This document shows, in pieces, positions 44,431 through 53,280 of a stretch of 64,000 bases of DNA. The notes under the pieces were generated by a model that saw only the letters and a list, made by a program, of their open reading frames with translations, had not been told where the DNA came from and did no database searches. Both the position numbers and the translations under genes were made by a program. Position 1 is the stretch's first letter. Each line of letters opens with the position of its first letter. Source of the stretch: Leeuwenhoekiella palythoae (lineage in GTDB: Bacteria > Bacteroidota > Bacteroidia > Flavobacteriales > Flavobacteriaceae); contig NZ_FQXT01000004.1 in NCBI RefSeq assembly GCF_900130045.1, positions 62,001 through 126,000 of the forward strand. The letters are read 5' to 3'.

Positions 44431-47400
44431 TTATAGACTTAGATTAAGACCAAAAGAAAAAATGCTTGCTCTGGGTGTACCGTTAAGGTCAACACCTGCA
44501 GATTCCATTTCTGGATCTAAGCCTGAGTAATCAGTAATCGTCCATACGTTTTGCGCTTGTAAATACAAGCGAAGCTTTGTGATACCTAATTGTGTAGCGG
44601 TATCAGCCGGTAGGCTGTATCCTAAAGTGATGTTATCTAATTTGATAAAATCGCCGTCTTCAAGAAAACGTGAAGTCGCTATTGAAGTTAAGTTGGTAGT
44701 GGTGTTTGTAGATGCATATAATCTGGGGGTCCATCCATCACCTGGATTTTCTACACTTTGCCATCTTCCTAAAATCTCAGTGCTGTTGTTAGTAAAGTTT
44801 TGGTTTAATAAATCTCTACGCGTAGCATTGAAGATTTTGTTTCCGCCGCTAAAGCGGAATAAAAATCCTAGATCGAAGTTTTTGTAATTCATAGAGGAAT
44901 TTAAACCTCCAAAATATTTAGGAAGCGATTGACCTAAAATCACGCGATCGTCTGCAGCGCTTAAAGAAGCAGCCTGAGAAACATCAGCAGGATTTGCAGG
45001 ATCAAAAACCGAATAACTAGAACCGGGCAGGTTGCCTTGAACTAAGCTTCCGTCTGCTTTGTAATAAACCGGATTACCATTTTCTGGATTTGTTCCGTAA
45101 TAACGCACACCGTAAATAGAGTTGATAGATTCTCCTTCACGAGTGATCGTGTTGGTGCCTATACGATCCTGACCGTTAACCAAAGCAATAACTTCGTTGT
45201 CGATAAAGGAGATGTTAGCAGAAACATTCCATCTAAATTCTTTATCCAGAATACGTGCATCTACAGCAAATTCATAACCGGTGTTTTGAATTTTACCAAT
45301 GTTTGCGCGGTAGCTGTTATTAGGTACTCCAAAAGACATAGGAGTTTCTAGATCTAAGATCAGGTCATCGGTGTCGTTTTTAAAGTAGTCTGCACTGATG
45401 GTAATGCGATTGCGTAAGAAAGCAAGATCTACACCTAAGTCATATTTAATACTGGTTTCCCAACGCAGCTGATCATTACCAAATTGAACATAACCAATAC
45501 CATTAGTGTCGCCATATTTTGCAGCGCCATAAAGTCCTAAGTAAGGGTAGTTGCCAATGTCTGTGTTACCAACTTTTCCATACGAACCACGGATTTTGAA
45601 GTCAGAAAGGGTTTCTTTAATGCCTTGCATAAATGATTCTTCACTTACAGTCCATCCAAAAGAAGCTCCTGGGAAAGTTCCGTAGCGGTTTTCAAATGGT
45701 AATGAAGAAAGACCATCTCTACGTAAGGTTCCTTGAAGGAAATACTTCTGTTTGTAGTTGTAATTCAAACGACCGGCATAGGAAATCAAACCATTCTCGC
45801 TTAAGCTTCCGCCAGAACCTTGAACACCATACGAGTTACTGATGAGGTTTTGATTGAAAAACTCGTTGCTTAGATCAGTACCTGTGCCGAAGAAACTTTG
45901 GTCTCTTGACTTTTGATATTCATTGATTAGTGTTAGCGAAACATTATGATCTTCCCCATAAGTCTCGTTGTAGCTCAACACGTTTTGCCAGTTCCAGCGG
46001 GTAAGGTCAGTATTGCTGTTTTGCACACGTCCGTTTGAGCCATATCCATCACCGTGAATCGGGCTCCAGAATAAGAAACCGGTGGTGTTGGTTTGATCAA
46101 TACTAACTTGAGTTCTAAAGTTGATCGTAGAAACGGGTTTGATATCTGCATAAACGTTCCCAATAACACGGTTTACTTTAGAGTAGTACGAGTTGTTCTC
46201 AATTGCAAACATAATGTTTGGAATGTTATCTCCTACGGTTTCTAAGTTGGTGCCGCGTCCCATACGATCAGGGAATGTGTCATCTAAATTATAGCCTGTA
46301 GGATCATTTGCATCATAAGGAGATACGTTAGGATGCTGGCGGCTCGCATTAAAAATGTTACCTGAAAGTGAGTTGGTACCGGTGTTTAAGCCGTTGTACT
46401 CAGAGCGGGTTAAACCTGCGTTTACCCCCATAGATAACCAACTTTTGATTTTCTGCTCAATATTTGATCTAAAAGTATAACGTACAAAGTCATTAGGGCG
46501 CGCGATACTTTCTTGCTCGGTATACCCTAAGGACAAATAATACTTTGTGTACTGTGTTCCGCCAGAAAAAGAAACGCTATGATCCTGTTGAAAAGCATTG
46601 TCATTTAAAACAAGATCTTGCCAATCTGTATTGAATTCGGTTCCTGCAGCCCAATCGCTTTGTCCGCGGTTGCTGCGCTTTTCATTACTTATGGTAACAA
46701 AGTCTGAAGCGCCTAAGAGATTAAACGTGTTTACCGGTCTTGCAAAACCTGCAGACATGTTGTAATTGATAGTCATTTTTCCTTCGCGACCTTTTTTGGT
46801 AGTGATTAAAACAACACCGTTTGCAGCGCGTGATCCATAGATTGCAGTAGCCGAACCATCTTTTAGAATTTCTACAGATTCAATATCGGCAGGGTTTACG
46901 TCACCTAAAGCGTTGTTGGAAGCGTAACCTCCTAAGTCTCCGGTGTAAATAGGAATACCGTCAACAACTACTAACGGATATGTGCCCGAATCGATTGAAG
47001 CAATACCTCGTATTCTGAAACGTGGAGTTTCACCAATAATACCAGTCTGTGTAGTAACCTGTACCCCGGCAGCGCGTCCTGCTAGTTGAGATTCAAAACT
47101 TGGGGTGACTAAGTTTGCGATGTCATCTCCCTTTACTTGAGATACCGAAGCGGTCAAGTCACGCTTGCGTTGAACACCGTACCCTACTACCACTACCTCG
47201 TCTAGCGATTCGGTGTTTTCTGCAAGGGTTACATTTAATGTAGTTTTTGCACCCACAAGCTGCTCTTGCGTTTCAAAGCCCACAAATGAAAATACTAAAG
47301 TTTCATTTGAGCTGGCGTCGATAGTGTAGGCGCCGTCAAAGTCAGTCTGCGTACCTCTACCGGTGGCGCCTTTGATGACTACATTTACTCCCGGAAGCGG

Positions 47401-47505
47401 AGTGCCGTCTGCACCGATTACGGTACCTGTCACGGTCTTTTGCTGTGCGAAAGCCGATAGGCTTAGCAAACACATTAAGAAACTAAATAATAATTTTTTT
47501 ATCAT
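44431..47505 (-). CDS. SusC/RagA-family TonB-linked outer-membrane protein (second pair)
   Basis: The 1024-residue receptor has a signal peptide (1-20, ending AFA), a CarboxypepD_reg-like domain (TVTGTVIGADGTPLPGVNVV), the segment SLDEVVVVGYGVQRKRDLTA near 103-122, a plug with FRIRGIASIDSGTYPLVVVDG, and a barrel ending FSFGLNLSL. The DTDLILDLETP-type loops are ordinary. It is first in the operon with its SusD. Two perfect inverted repeats lie at and before its start codon, suggesting operator or leader control. Confidence 0.94.
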   Translation of the reverse strand: MIKKLLFSFLMCLLSLSAFAQQKTVTGTVIGADGTPLPGVNVVIKGATGRGTQTDFDGAYTIDASSNETLVFSFVGFETQEQLVGAKTTLNVTLAENTESLDEVVVVGYGVQRKRDLTASVSQVKGDDIANLVTPSFESQLAGRAAGVQVTTQTGIIGETPRFRIRGIASIDSGTYPLVVVDGIPIYTGDLGGYASNNALGDVNPADIESVEILKDGSATAIYGSRAANGVVLITTKKGREGKMTINYNMSAGFARPVNTFNLLGASDFVTISNEKRSNRGQSDWAAGTEFNTDWQDLVLNDNAFQQDHSVSFSGGTQYTKYYLSLGYTEQESIARPNDFVRYTFRSNIEQKIKSWLSMGVNAGLTRSEYNGLNTGTNSLSGNIFNASRQHPNVSPYDANDPTGYNLDDTFPDRMGRGTNLETVGDNIPNIMFAIENNSYYSKVNRVIGNVYADIKPVSTINFRTQVSIDQTNTTGFLFWSPIHGDGYGSNGRVQNSNTDLTRWNWQNVLSYNETYGEDHNVSLTLINEYQKSRDQSFFGTGTDLSNEFFNQNLISNSYGVQGSGGSLSENGLISYAGRLNYNYKQKYFLQGTLRRDGLSSLPFENRYGTFPGASFGWTVSEESFMQGIKETLSDFKIRGSYGKVGNTDIGNYPYLGLYGAAKYGDTNGIGYVQFGNDQLRWETSIKYDLGVDLAFLRNRITISADYFKNDTDDLILDLETPMSFGVPNNSYRANIGKIQNTGYEFAVDARILDKEFRWNVSANISFIDNEVIALVNGQDRIGTNTITREGESINSIYGVRYYGTNPENGNPVYYKADGSLVQGNLPGSSYSVFDPANPADVSQAASLSAADDRVILGQSLPKYFGGLNSSMNYKNFDLGFLFRFSGGNKIFNATRRDLLNQNFTNNSTEILGRWQSVENPGDGWTPRLYASTNTTTNLTSIATSRFLEDGDFIKLDNITLGYSLPADTATQLGITKLRLYLQAQNVWTITDYSGLDPEMESAGVDLNGTPRASIFSFGLNLSL

Positions 47506-47547
47506 TTAACATACATATTGATTAAGTGTCGAAAAGTATGTTAAATG
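47503..47547 (-). promoter_or_regulatory. inverted repeat covering the second susC start codon
   Basis: CATTTAACATAC (47503-47514) and GTATGTTAAATG (47536-47547) are perfect 12-base inverted copies with a 21-base spacer. The first arm contains the complement of the susC start codon ATG (47505-47503). In the mRNA the stem would enclose the start codon; in DNA it could be an operator. Confidence 0.7.
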
Positions 47548-47576
47548 TCAATTGAAATTACAAGATTTTCAATTGA
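47548..47576. promoter_or_regulatory. second inverted repeat upstream of susC
   Basis: TCAATTGAAA (47548-47557) and TTTCAATTGA (47567-47576) are perfect 10-base inverted copies with a 9-base spacer. The repeat begins directly after the preceding one. It looks like a dimeric regulator site; each arm itself contains the palindrome CAATTG. Confidence 0.6.
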
Positions 47577-47919
47577 AGGTCTTTTTTATTGAGAAGTATG
47601 TAAATCGAGTTGTGGAGGTGGTGATTTTTGATTTAAAATATGGTTTTTAGTTAAAAACATAATTTAAATGCAAAAAAATCCTTGTGTGTAGTATAGCAAT
47701 TTTGTTAAGGTTTTTGCTGACTTTTTTAAAAAACAGCGTGACCAACGATTATTTACGACTTATGGAAGGATAAGAAATATTCTTTTCTATTTAAAGCTGC
47801 CAATATTTCAATTTTCAAAAAGCTTATTTATATGCTTTATAAAGAATTACGATTTGATTGGTACGGTCTGGGCTTGTAATTAATTATTTGCAACGTGTTG
47901 CTTTAATTATATGTGATCT
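47577..47919. other. AT-rich intergenic region, no gene
   Basis: The rest of the 414-bp gap between the susC start and the 3' end of the next minus-strand gene holds no open frame of note. It should contain the susC promoter on the minus strand, but I see no clean TAnnTTTG. No clear terminator is visible for the gene at 47920. Confidence 0.6.
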
Positions 47920-48663
47920 CTACCTGTATGCGGTATAGATTATTACTAGCCCATCTGCATAACTGTCTACATTTAGTGTGAATCCATTGTTGTCAAATGA
48001 CGTCAAGCTTGCAGACGTAATCCCTAATTTGTCTCCATTCTGATTTGCGTATCTTATTCCTATGCAGTGATTAGGAGATGCATATCTTGAAATGTCATTA
48101 ATTGAGTTACCACTACCGCCTCCGCAAATGACTTGCTGTGCAATTGATCCTGAGTGGTTGTTTGCAAATCCAGTCATGTAACCGAACGAATTTGCAATTC
48201 CTGAATTATTATTAGAGGCAGCATTGTCGCTATCAAGAGTATAGTTTTCTACATTGGCATAAGCTGTAAATGTAATTGCTGTAGGAGAAAAAGGTAGGGT
48301 GTTAATATTTATGGAGCCAGTGGATGTTATTCTCAGTTTTCCAGTGTATGTTCTAGAATCAGTGTTATCTGCTAATTTCTCCCATAGTGTACCTTTCCAA
48401 TAATAAAATCCGGCAGGAGTTAAGCCGCCTGTACCGTCGTTATAGACTAAGGTGCTTTCAGCAAGGGCTCCGCTGTCTGTATTGACTACCGTAGTATTAT
48501 CTGTAGTGCTAGTAAGTGCTACGCGTGGAATGAGCATACCACCATTAGCTACAGACTGCACGTCTAGGCTAGCTTCTGGAGCTGTGGTGCCAATACCAAT
48601 CTGAGCAAATAAGGCTTGAGAGAAGAGTAAAAGTGTTAAAACTAGGGGCGAGAAATTTTTCAT
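47920..48663 (-). CDS. secreted protein with flavobacterial 'IGIGTTAPEASLDV' head
   Basis: A 247-residue exported protein: signal peptide MKNFSPLVLTLLLFSQALFA, then IGIGTTAPEASLDVQ, the N-terminal motif shared by many large flavobacterial surface or fibre-like proteins. A tail-collar-like segment (STLVYNDGTGGLTPAGFYYWKG) follows, then a Ser/Asn/Gly-rich domain of beta-type sequence. There is no T9SS C-terminal sorting motif. In-frame ATGs at 48666 and 48693 would extend the N-terminus, but 48663 gives the cleanest signal peptide. Function unknown, probably surface exposed. It is a single gene divergent from rplM. Confidence 0.75.
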   Translation of the reverse strand: MKNFSPLVLTLLLFSQALFAQIGIGTTAPEASLDVQSVANGGMLIPRVALTSTTDNTTVVNTDSGALAESTLVYNDGTGGLTPAGFYYWKGTLWEKLADNTDSRTYTGKLRITSTGSININTLPFSPTAITFTAYANVENYTLDSDNAASNNNSGIANSFGYMTGFANNHSGSIAQQVICGGGSGNSINDISRYASPNHCIGIRYANQNGDKLGITSASLTSFDNNGFTLNVDSYADGLVIIYTAYR

Positions 48664-48776
48664 CATTAGCATTTTAGTCCTGATGAACATCAAATTTAAA
48701 AAGAGAATTCTTTTTGGGTTAGGTTAAAGTGCTATTTTAAAGTTTTTTAACGGTATAAATTATTCGCAAACCTCTG

Positions 48777-48807
48777 TTTGCTATCTAAATATATAATTGT
48801 ACATTTG
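48777..48807 (+). promoter_or_regulatory. promoter of rplM-rpsI
   Basis: TTTG (48777-48780), 19 bases, then TACATTTG (48800-48807) match both elements of the Bacteroidota housekeeping promoter. The leader to the rplM GTG at 48876 is about 60 bases. Confidence 0.82.
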
Positions 48808-48875
48808 CACCCCTGTTTTCACGCGCGAGCGATTGAAGACAGGAAATGGAATGTTTAATAATTAAATAAAACAGT

Positions 48876-49331
48876 GTGGACACATTAAGTTACAAAACAG
48901 TATCTGCCAACAAAAACACCGTAAACAAAGAGTGGGTTGTTGTTGATGCTGAAGGACAAACGTTAGGGCGTATGTCTTCTGTAGTAGCAAAACTGTTACG
49001 CGGGAAGTACAAAACTAACTACACACCACACGTTGATTGCGGAGACAATGTTGTTGTTATCAACGCCTCTAAAATCAACTTGACAGGTAAAAAGTGGGAC
49101 GCTAAGTCTTACATCCGTCACACGGGTTATCCTGGTGGTCAAAGAAGCCTTACTGCAAAAGAATTGTATGGTAAAGACCCTGCGCGTCTTATCGAAAATG
49201 CAGTAAAAGGTATGTTGCCTAAAAACAAATTAGGTAGTGCGATCTATCGCAATTTAAAGGTTTATGCCGGTGCAGAACACGGGCAGGAAGCGCAAAAACC
49301 TAAAGCAATTAACATTAACGAACTCAAGTAA
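48876..49331 (+). CDS. rplM: 50S ribosomal protein L13
   Basis: The 151-residue protein begins MDTLSYKTVSANKNTVNKEW, the usual Bacteroidota L13 N-terminus, and its start codon is GTG at 48876. L13 motifs W-V-V-V-D-A-E-G-Q-x-L-G-R and GMLPKNKLG are present. The gene abuts rpsI (start follows the stop directly), the conserved rplM-rpsI operon. Confidence 0.97.
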   Translation: MDTLSYKTVSANKNTVNKEWVVVDAEGQTLGRMSSVVAKLLRGKYKTNYTPHVDCGDNVVVINASKINLTGKKWDAKSYIRHTGYPGGQRSLTAKELYGKDPARLIENAVKGMLPKNKLGSAIYRNLKVYAGAEHGQEAQKPKAININELK

Positions 49332-49718
49332 ATGGAAGTAATTCACAAAATTGGTCGTAGAAAGACCGCCGTTGCTCGTGTTTATTTAGCTCCTGGTTCT
49401 GGTAACATCACCATCAACAAGCGTGATCTTAAAGAATACTTCACAACAGGAACGTTACAGTACAAAGTTAATCAGCCATTAGTAATGACTGAAAATGATA
49501 AAAACTTTGACGTAAAAGTAAACGTTTATGGTGGAGGTATCACAGGACAAGCAGAAGCTGTACGTTTAGCTCTTTCTAGAGCAATGTGCGAAGTAGATGC
49601 AGAGAACAGAGGTATCCTTAAGCCGGAAGGTTTGTTAACAAGAGACCCAAGAATGGTAGAGCGTAAGAAATTCGGTCAGAAGAAAGCGCGTAAGAAATTC
49701 CAATTCTCAAAACGTTAA
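49332..49718 (+). CDS. rpsI: 30S ribosomal protein S9
   Basis: The 128-residue protein has the S9 features [12 protein letters not shown] at the start, [18 protein letters not shown] near 72-89, and the basic tail ending [12 protein letters not shown] that reaches the ribosomal P-site. It begins on the base after the rplM stop, so the two are co-translated. Confidence 0.97.
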   Translation: MEVIHKIGRRKTAVARVYLAPGSGNITINKRDLKEYFTTGTLQYKVNQPLVMTENDKNFDVKVNVYGGGITGQAEAVRLALSRAMCEVDAENRGILKPEGLLTRDPRMVERKKFGQKKARKKFQFSKR

Positions 49719-49805
49719 CAGCAATCGTGTTTCAATCTTTATGGAATTTATTTTTCATTCAGTTTTTGAAAGCGAAAAGAAATTAATTTAAAAATTAAGT
49801 CGTTG

Positions 49806-49821
49806 TCCTGAGTGATCAGGA
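49806..49821 (+). other. small perfect hairpin in the rpsI-rpsB spacer
   Basis: TCCTGA and TCAGGA pair around GTGA in the 193-bp region before rpsB. There is no T-run. It may be part of a structured rpsB leader, since ribosomal protein S2 regulates its own leader in other bacteria, but I cannot match a known motif. Confidence 0.3.
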
Positions 49822-49911
49822 AATTAGTTTAGCATCTAAATGTGCTTGGCGATTCATTAAGAAGACCACTTGCATATTGCTACTACAACGGGAACGTAAA
49901 CTAAAGTCAAA

Positions 49912-50697
49912 ATGGCAAAAACAGAAAATGTAAAGGATTTACTGGATGCAGGTGTACACTTTGGTCACCTTACCAGAAGATGGGATCCTAACATGGCACC
50001 ATATATTTATATGGAGCGTAATGGGATTCACATCATCAATCTATACAAAACTGCTGCTAAACTTAGCGAAGCTTCAGAAGCACTAAGTAAAATTGCAGCT
50101 TCAGGTAGAAAAATACTTTTTGTAGCTACCAAAAAACAAGCTAAAGAGATTGTTGCAGAACAAGCAACTCGTGCAAAAATGCCTTACATCACAGAGCGTT
50201 GGCCTGGAGGTATGTTAACCAACTTCGTAACTATACGTAAAGCGGTTAAGAAAATGCAAACTGTAGATCGTATGAAACAAGACGGTCGTTTTGATAGCTT
50301 GTCTAAAAAAGAGCAACTACAAATGAACCGTATGCGTGAAAAACTTGAAAAGAACTTAGGTTCTATCGAGGATATGACACGTCTTCCAGGTGCACTATTT
50401 GTAGTTGACATCAAACGTGAACACATTGCGATTAAAGAAGCTCAAAAATTAAACATTCCAATCTTTGCGATGGTTGATACCAACTCTGATCCACGTCAGG
50501 TTGATTATGCTATCCCATCTAATGATGACGCTTCAAAATCTATTGAGAAAATCATTTCTAACGTTGCTGATGCTATCGTAGAAGGTCTTTCAGAACGCAA
50601 AGCCGGAAAAGAAAAATCTGGTGAAGGCAAGAAAGATAAAGCAGCTAAGCCGGCAAAGGCAAAAGCTAAAGCTGTAGCTAACGACGAAGAAGAATAG
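49912..50697 (+). CDS. rpsB: 30S ribosomal protein S2
   Basis: The 261-residue protein has the S2 segments [21 protein letters not shown] (12-32), [11 protein letters not shown] (near 96-106) and [23 protein letters not shown] (near 185-207). The C-terminal 35 residues are a lysine/alanine-rich low-complexity tail ending in acidic residues, as often in this phylum. It precedes tsf, with a hairpin between them. Confidence 0.97.
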   Translation: MAKTENVKDLLDAGVHFGHLTRRWDPNMAPYIYMERNGIHIINLYKTAAKLSEASEALSKIAASGRKILFVATKKQAKEIVAEQATRAKMPYITERWPGGMLTNFVTIRKAVKKMQTVDRMKQDGRFDSLSKKEQLQMNRMREKLEKNLGSIEDMTRLPGALFVVDIKREHIAIKEAQKLNIPIFAMVDTNSDPRQVDYAIPSNDDASKSIEKIISNVADAIVEGLSERKAGKEKSGEGKKDKAAKPAKAKAKAVANDEEE

Positions 50698-50720
50698 TAT
50701 TTAACAATTTGATAATAAGT

Positions 50721-50772
50721 AAAGTCGTTTAGTATACTGCATTTTTGCACTAAACTAAACGACTTTTGTTTT
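50721..50772 (+). terminator. hairpin between rpsB and tsf
   Basis: AAAGTCGTTTAGT (50721-50733) and ACTAAACGACTTT (50754-50766) form a perfect 13-bp stem with a 20-base loop, followed by T-rich DNA. It probably ends part of the rpsB transcripts. The loop holds GCATTTTTG, a weak -7-like sequence, so a tsf promoter may overlap the hairpin. Confidence 0.65.
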
Positions 50773-50793
50773 AACTCATAAAACGTATTTAAA

Positions 50794-51759
50794 ATGGCAA
50801 AAATAACAGCCGCAGAAGTAAATAAACTTAGAAAGGCTACCGGTGCAGGTATGATGGATTGTAAAAATGCACTTGTAGAAGCTGATGGTGATTTTGATGA
50901 AGCAATCGCTGTCCTTCGTAAAAAAGGACAAAAAGTTGCTGAAAAAAGAGCAGACCGCGATTCTAGCGAAGGAGTTGTGGTAGCAAAGATCAATGATGCA
51001 AACAACCGTGGTGTTGTGTTTTCATTAAACTGTGAGACCGATTTCGTTGCTAAAAATGATTCTTACGTAGAGTTAGCAAATGAACTTGGTGATATCGCGA
51101 TCAACTTTGACACTAAAGAAGCGTTCTTAGCAGCAGACTTCAAAGGGATGACTGTTGAAGAAAAATTGATCGAGCAAACAGGTGTAATTGGTGAGAAACT
51201 AGAAATTGGTGGTTTTGAACTTTTAGAAGCTCCATTTGTAGGTTCTTATGTACACGGTAACAAAATTGGTGCTTTAACCGGTTTATCTCAAGCTTCAGAT
51301 AACGCAGAAGAAGTTGCAAAAACAGTTTCTATGCAGGTAGCTTCTATGGGGGCAACCACGTTATCATACAAAGATTTTGATCCAGAATTTGTTGCTTCAG
51401 AAACCGAAGCACGCATTGCTGCGATCGAAAAAGAAAACATCGAGTTAGGTCGTTTAGGAAAAACCCTTAAAAACGTACCACAATACATCTCTATGTCTCA
51501 GTTAACTCCAGAAGTTATGGCTCAGGCAGAAGCAGATATCAAAGAAGAATTGAAAGCAGAAGGAAAACCAGAAAAAATCTGGGATCGTATCGTTCCTGGT
51601 AAAATTGAGCGTTTTGTTTCTGACAACACTACTCTTGATAATGAGAAAGCTTTGTTAGATCAAGTTTTCATTATGGATGAGAGCATCAACGTTGCAAAAT
51701 ATGTTGCAAGTAAAGGTGATGCAGAAGTAGTAGGCTTTAAGCGTGTAAGCTTAGCTTAA
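50794..51759 (+). CDS. tsf: translation elongation factor Ts
   Basis: EF-Ts recharges EF-Tu with GTP. The 321-residue protein has the N-terminal UBA-like domain (EVNKLRKATGAGMMDCKNALVEADGDFDEA) and the core signature CETDFVAKNDSYVELA near 77-92. It is longer than E. coli EF-Ts (283 residues) through an insertion in the core, normal for Bacteroidota. It stands between rpsB and pyrH in the conserved cluster. Confidence 0.97.
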   Translation: MAKITAAEVNKLRKATGAGMMDCKNALVEADGDFDEAIAVLRKKGQKVAEKRADRDSSEGVVVAKINDANNRGVVFSLNCETDFVAKNDSYVELANELGDIAINFDTKEAFLAADFKGMTVEEKLIEQTGVIGEKLEIGGFELLEAPFVGSYVHGNKIGALTGLSQASDNAEEVAKTVSMQVASMGATTLSYKDFDPEFVASETEARIAAIEKENIELGRLGKTLKNVPQYISMSQLTPEVMAQAEADIKEELKAEGKPEKIWDRIVPGKIERFVSDNTTLDNEKALLDQVFIMDESINVAKYVASKGDAEVVGFKRVSLA

Positions 51760-51785
51760 TTCGTTCTAACAAAATACTAAGTAAG

Positions 51786-51812
51786 AAGGCTGCCTATTGG
51801 TGGCCTTTTTTT
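51786..51812 (+). terminator. terminator of tsf
   Basis: AAGGCTGCC and GGTGGCCTT pair imperfectly (two G-T pairs) around TATT, followed by seven T. Confidence 0.82.
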
Positions 51813-51853
51813 ATGCCTTGCATTCTTTCTTTTTCTCAAATGTCATTTAAGCT

Positions 51854-51861
51854 TATATTTG
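51854..51861 (+). promoter_or_regulatory. -7 promoter element of pyrH
   Basis: TATATTTG, a perfect TAnnTTTG, 19 bases before the pyrH ATG. Confidence 0.72.
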
Positions 51862-51880
51862 TCAAAAATTTTTCTACGCC

Positions 51881-52588
51881 ATGCAATACAAACGCATTCT
51901 TTTAAAATTATCAGGTGAAGCATTAATGGGAAAACGCCAGTACGGTATAGACCCAGATAGACTTGCTGAGTATGCAGAAGAAATCAAAAAAGTACTTGAT
52001 CAAGGAGTAGAAGTAGCCATTGTAATTGGTGGTGGAAATATCTTTAGAGGTGTCGCCGGAGCCAGCCGCGGTATGGATCGCGTACAAGGGGATCATATGG
52101 GGATGCTGGCTACCGTGATCAACGGTTTGGCATTGCAAAGCGCGCTTGAAGAAGCGGGTATTCAAACCCGTTTACAGAGTGCGGTAAAGATCAATGAGGT
52201 TGCAGAACCTTTTATTAGACGTCGCGCCATTCGTCATTTAGAAAAAGGGCGTGTGGTGATCTTTGGTGGAGGAACCGGAAATCCATATTTTACTACTGAC
52301 TCTGCAGCAGTTTTAAGAGCTATTGAGATTCACGCAGATGTGATTTTAAAAGGAACGCGCGTAGACGGAATTTACACCAGCGATCCTGAAAAAGATGAGA
52401 AGGCTGTAAAATTTGATTTCATCAGTTTTGAAGATGTCTTACAGAAGGGACTTAAAGTGATGGATACAACCGCATTCACATTAAGTCAGGAGAATGAGCT
52501 CCCCATTATCGTGTTTGATATGAATAAACAGGGCAACTTGCTCAAAGTTGTTGAAGGTGAAAATATAGGTACTACAGTAAATTTATAA
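51881..52588 (+). CDS. pyrH: UMP kinase
   Basis: PyrH phosphorylates UMP to UDP. The 235-residue protein has the amino-acid-kinase features [11 protein letters not shown] (7-17), [10 protein letters not shown] (near 47-56), [19 protein letters not shown] and [15 protein letters not shown] (near 128-142). It has its own promoter after the tsf terminator and is followed 48 bp later by frr, so the two are probably co-transcribed. Confidence 0.97.
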   Translation: MQYKRILLKLSGEALMGKRQYGIDPDRLAEYAEEIKKVLDQGVEVAIVIGGGNIFRGVAGASRGMDRVQGDHMGMLATVINGLALQSALEEAGIQTRLQSAVKINEVAEPFIRRRAIRHLEKGRVVIFGGGTGNPYFTTDSAAVLRAIEIHADVILKGTRVDGIYTSDPEKDEKAVKFDFISFEDVLQKGLKVMDTTAFTLSQENELPIIVFDMNKQGNLLKVVEGENIGTTVNL

Positions 52589-52636
52589 TTTAGTATTTTT
52601 GGTTGGTTTGAAAAAAAGCAACGAACAAATAAAGCT

Positions 52637-53200
52637 ATGAACGAAGACATTCAATTTATACTTGACGGAACTGAAGAAGGCATGCAAAATGCAATCAATC
52701 ACTTAAAAAAGCAATTTGCAAACATACGTGCCGGTAAGGCGAGCCCTTCAATGTTAGGAAGTGTAATGGTAGATTACTACGGAAGTCAAACACCACTGGC
52801 TCAGGTTGCCAATGTTAATACTCCTGACGGAAGAACGATTTCTATTCAGCCTTGGGAGAAAGCGATGATTCAAGAGATTGAAAAGGCAATTATGAATGCC
52901 AATCTTGGTTTTAATCCTATGAATAACGGTGAAAGCGTAATCATCAACGTTCCGCCGTTGACTGAAGAGCGCCGTAGAGATTTGGTAAAACAAGCTAAAG
53001 CTGAAGCAGAAGATGCAAAAGTAGGTGTGCGTAACGATCGTAAATCAGCAAATAACGATATTAAAAAGCTGGAGAAAGATGGTCTCGCAGAAGATCTATG
53101 CCGAAATGCAGAAGTAGATGTTCAGGATTTAACTGATAAATACATCAAAAAAATTGACGAACTACTAGCAGTTAAGGAAAAAGAAATTCTTACCGTCTAG
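52637..53200 (+). CDS. frr: ribosome recycling factor
   Basis: The 187-residue protein releases ribosomes from mRNA after termination together with EF-G. The family signatures are present: NIRAGKASPSMLG (near 29-41), QPWEKAMIQEIEKAI and the PPLTEERRRDLVKQAK segment (near 102-117). It follows pyrH and ends at a strong terminator. Confidence 0.97.
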   Translation: MNEDIQFILDGTEEGMQNAINHLKKQFANIRAGKASPSMLGSVMVDYYGSQTPLAQVANVNTPDGRTISIQPWEKAMIQEIEKAIMNANLGFNPMNNGESVIINVPPLTEERRRDLVKQAKAEAEDAKVGVRNDRKSANNDIKKLEKDGLAEDLCRNAEVDVQDLTDKYIKKIDELLAVKEKEILTV

Positions 53201-53222
53201 TTCTCGTTAAACTCATGCTAAG

Positions 53223-53247
53223 AGCGACCCTTGGGTCGCTTTTTTTA
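53223..53247 (+). terminator. terminator of pyrH-frr
   Basis: AGCGACCC and GGGTCGCT form a perfect 8-bp stem with a 2-base loop and a run of seven T. Confidence 0.92.
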
Positions 53248-53280
53248 TAGTATTTTTAGTTCCTAAGTTCTTCGGTGATA

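Noticed and set aside
49719-49911. tRNA or known ribosomal-leader RNA before rpsB
   Set aside because: No cloverleaf or T-loop sequence is visible; only one 6-bp hairpin, too little for a family assignment.
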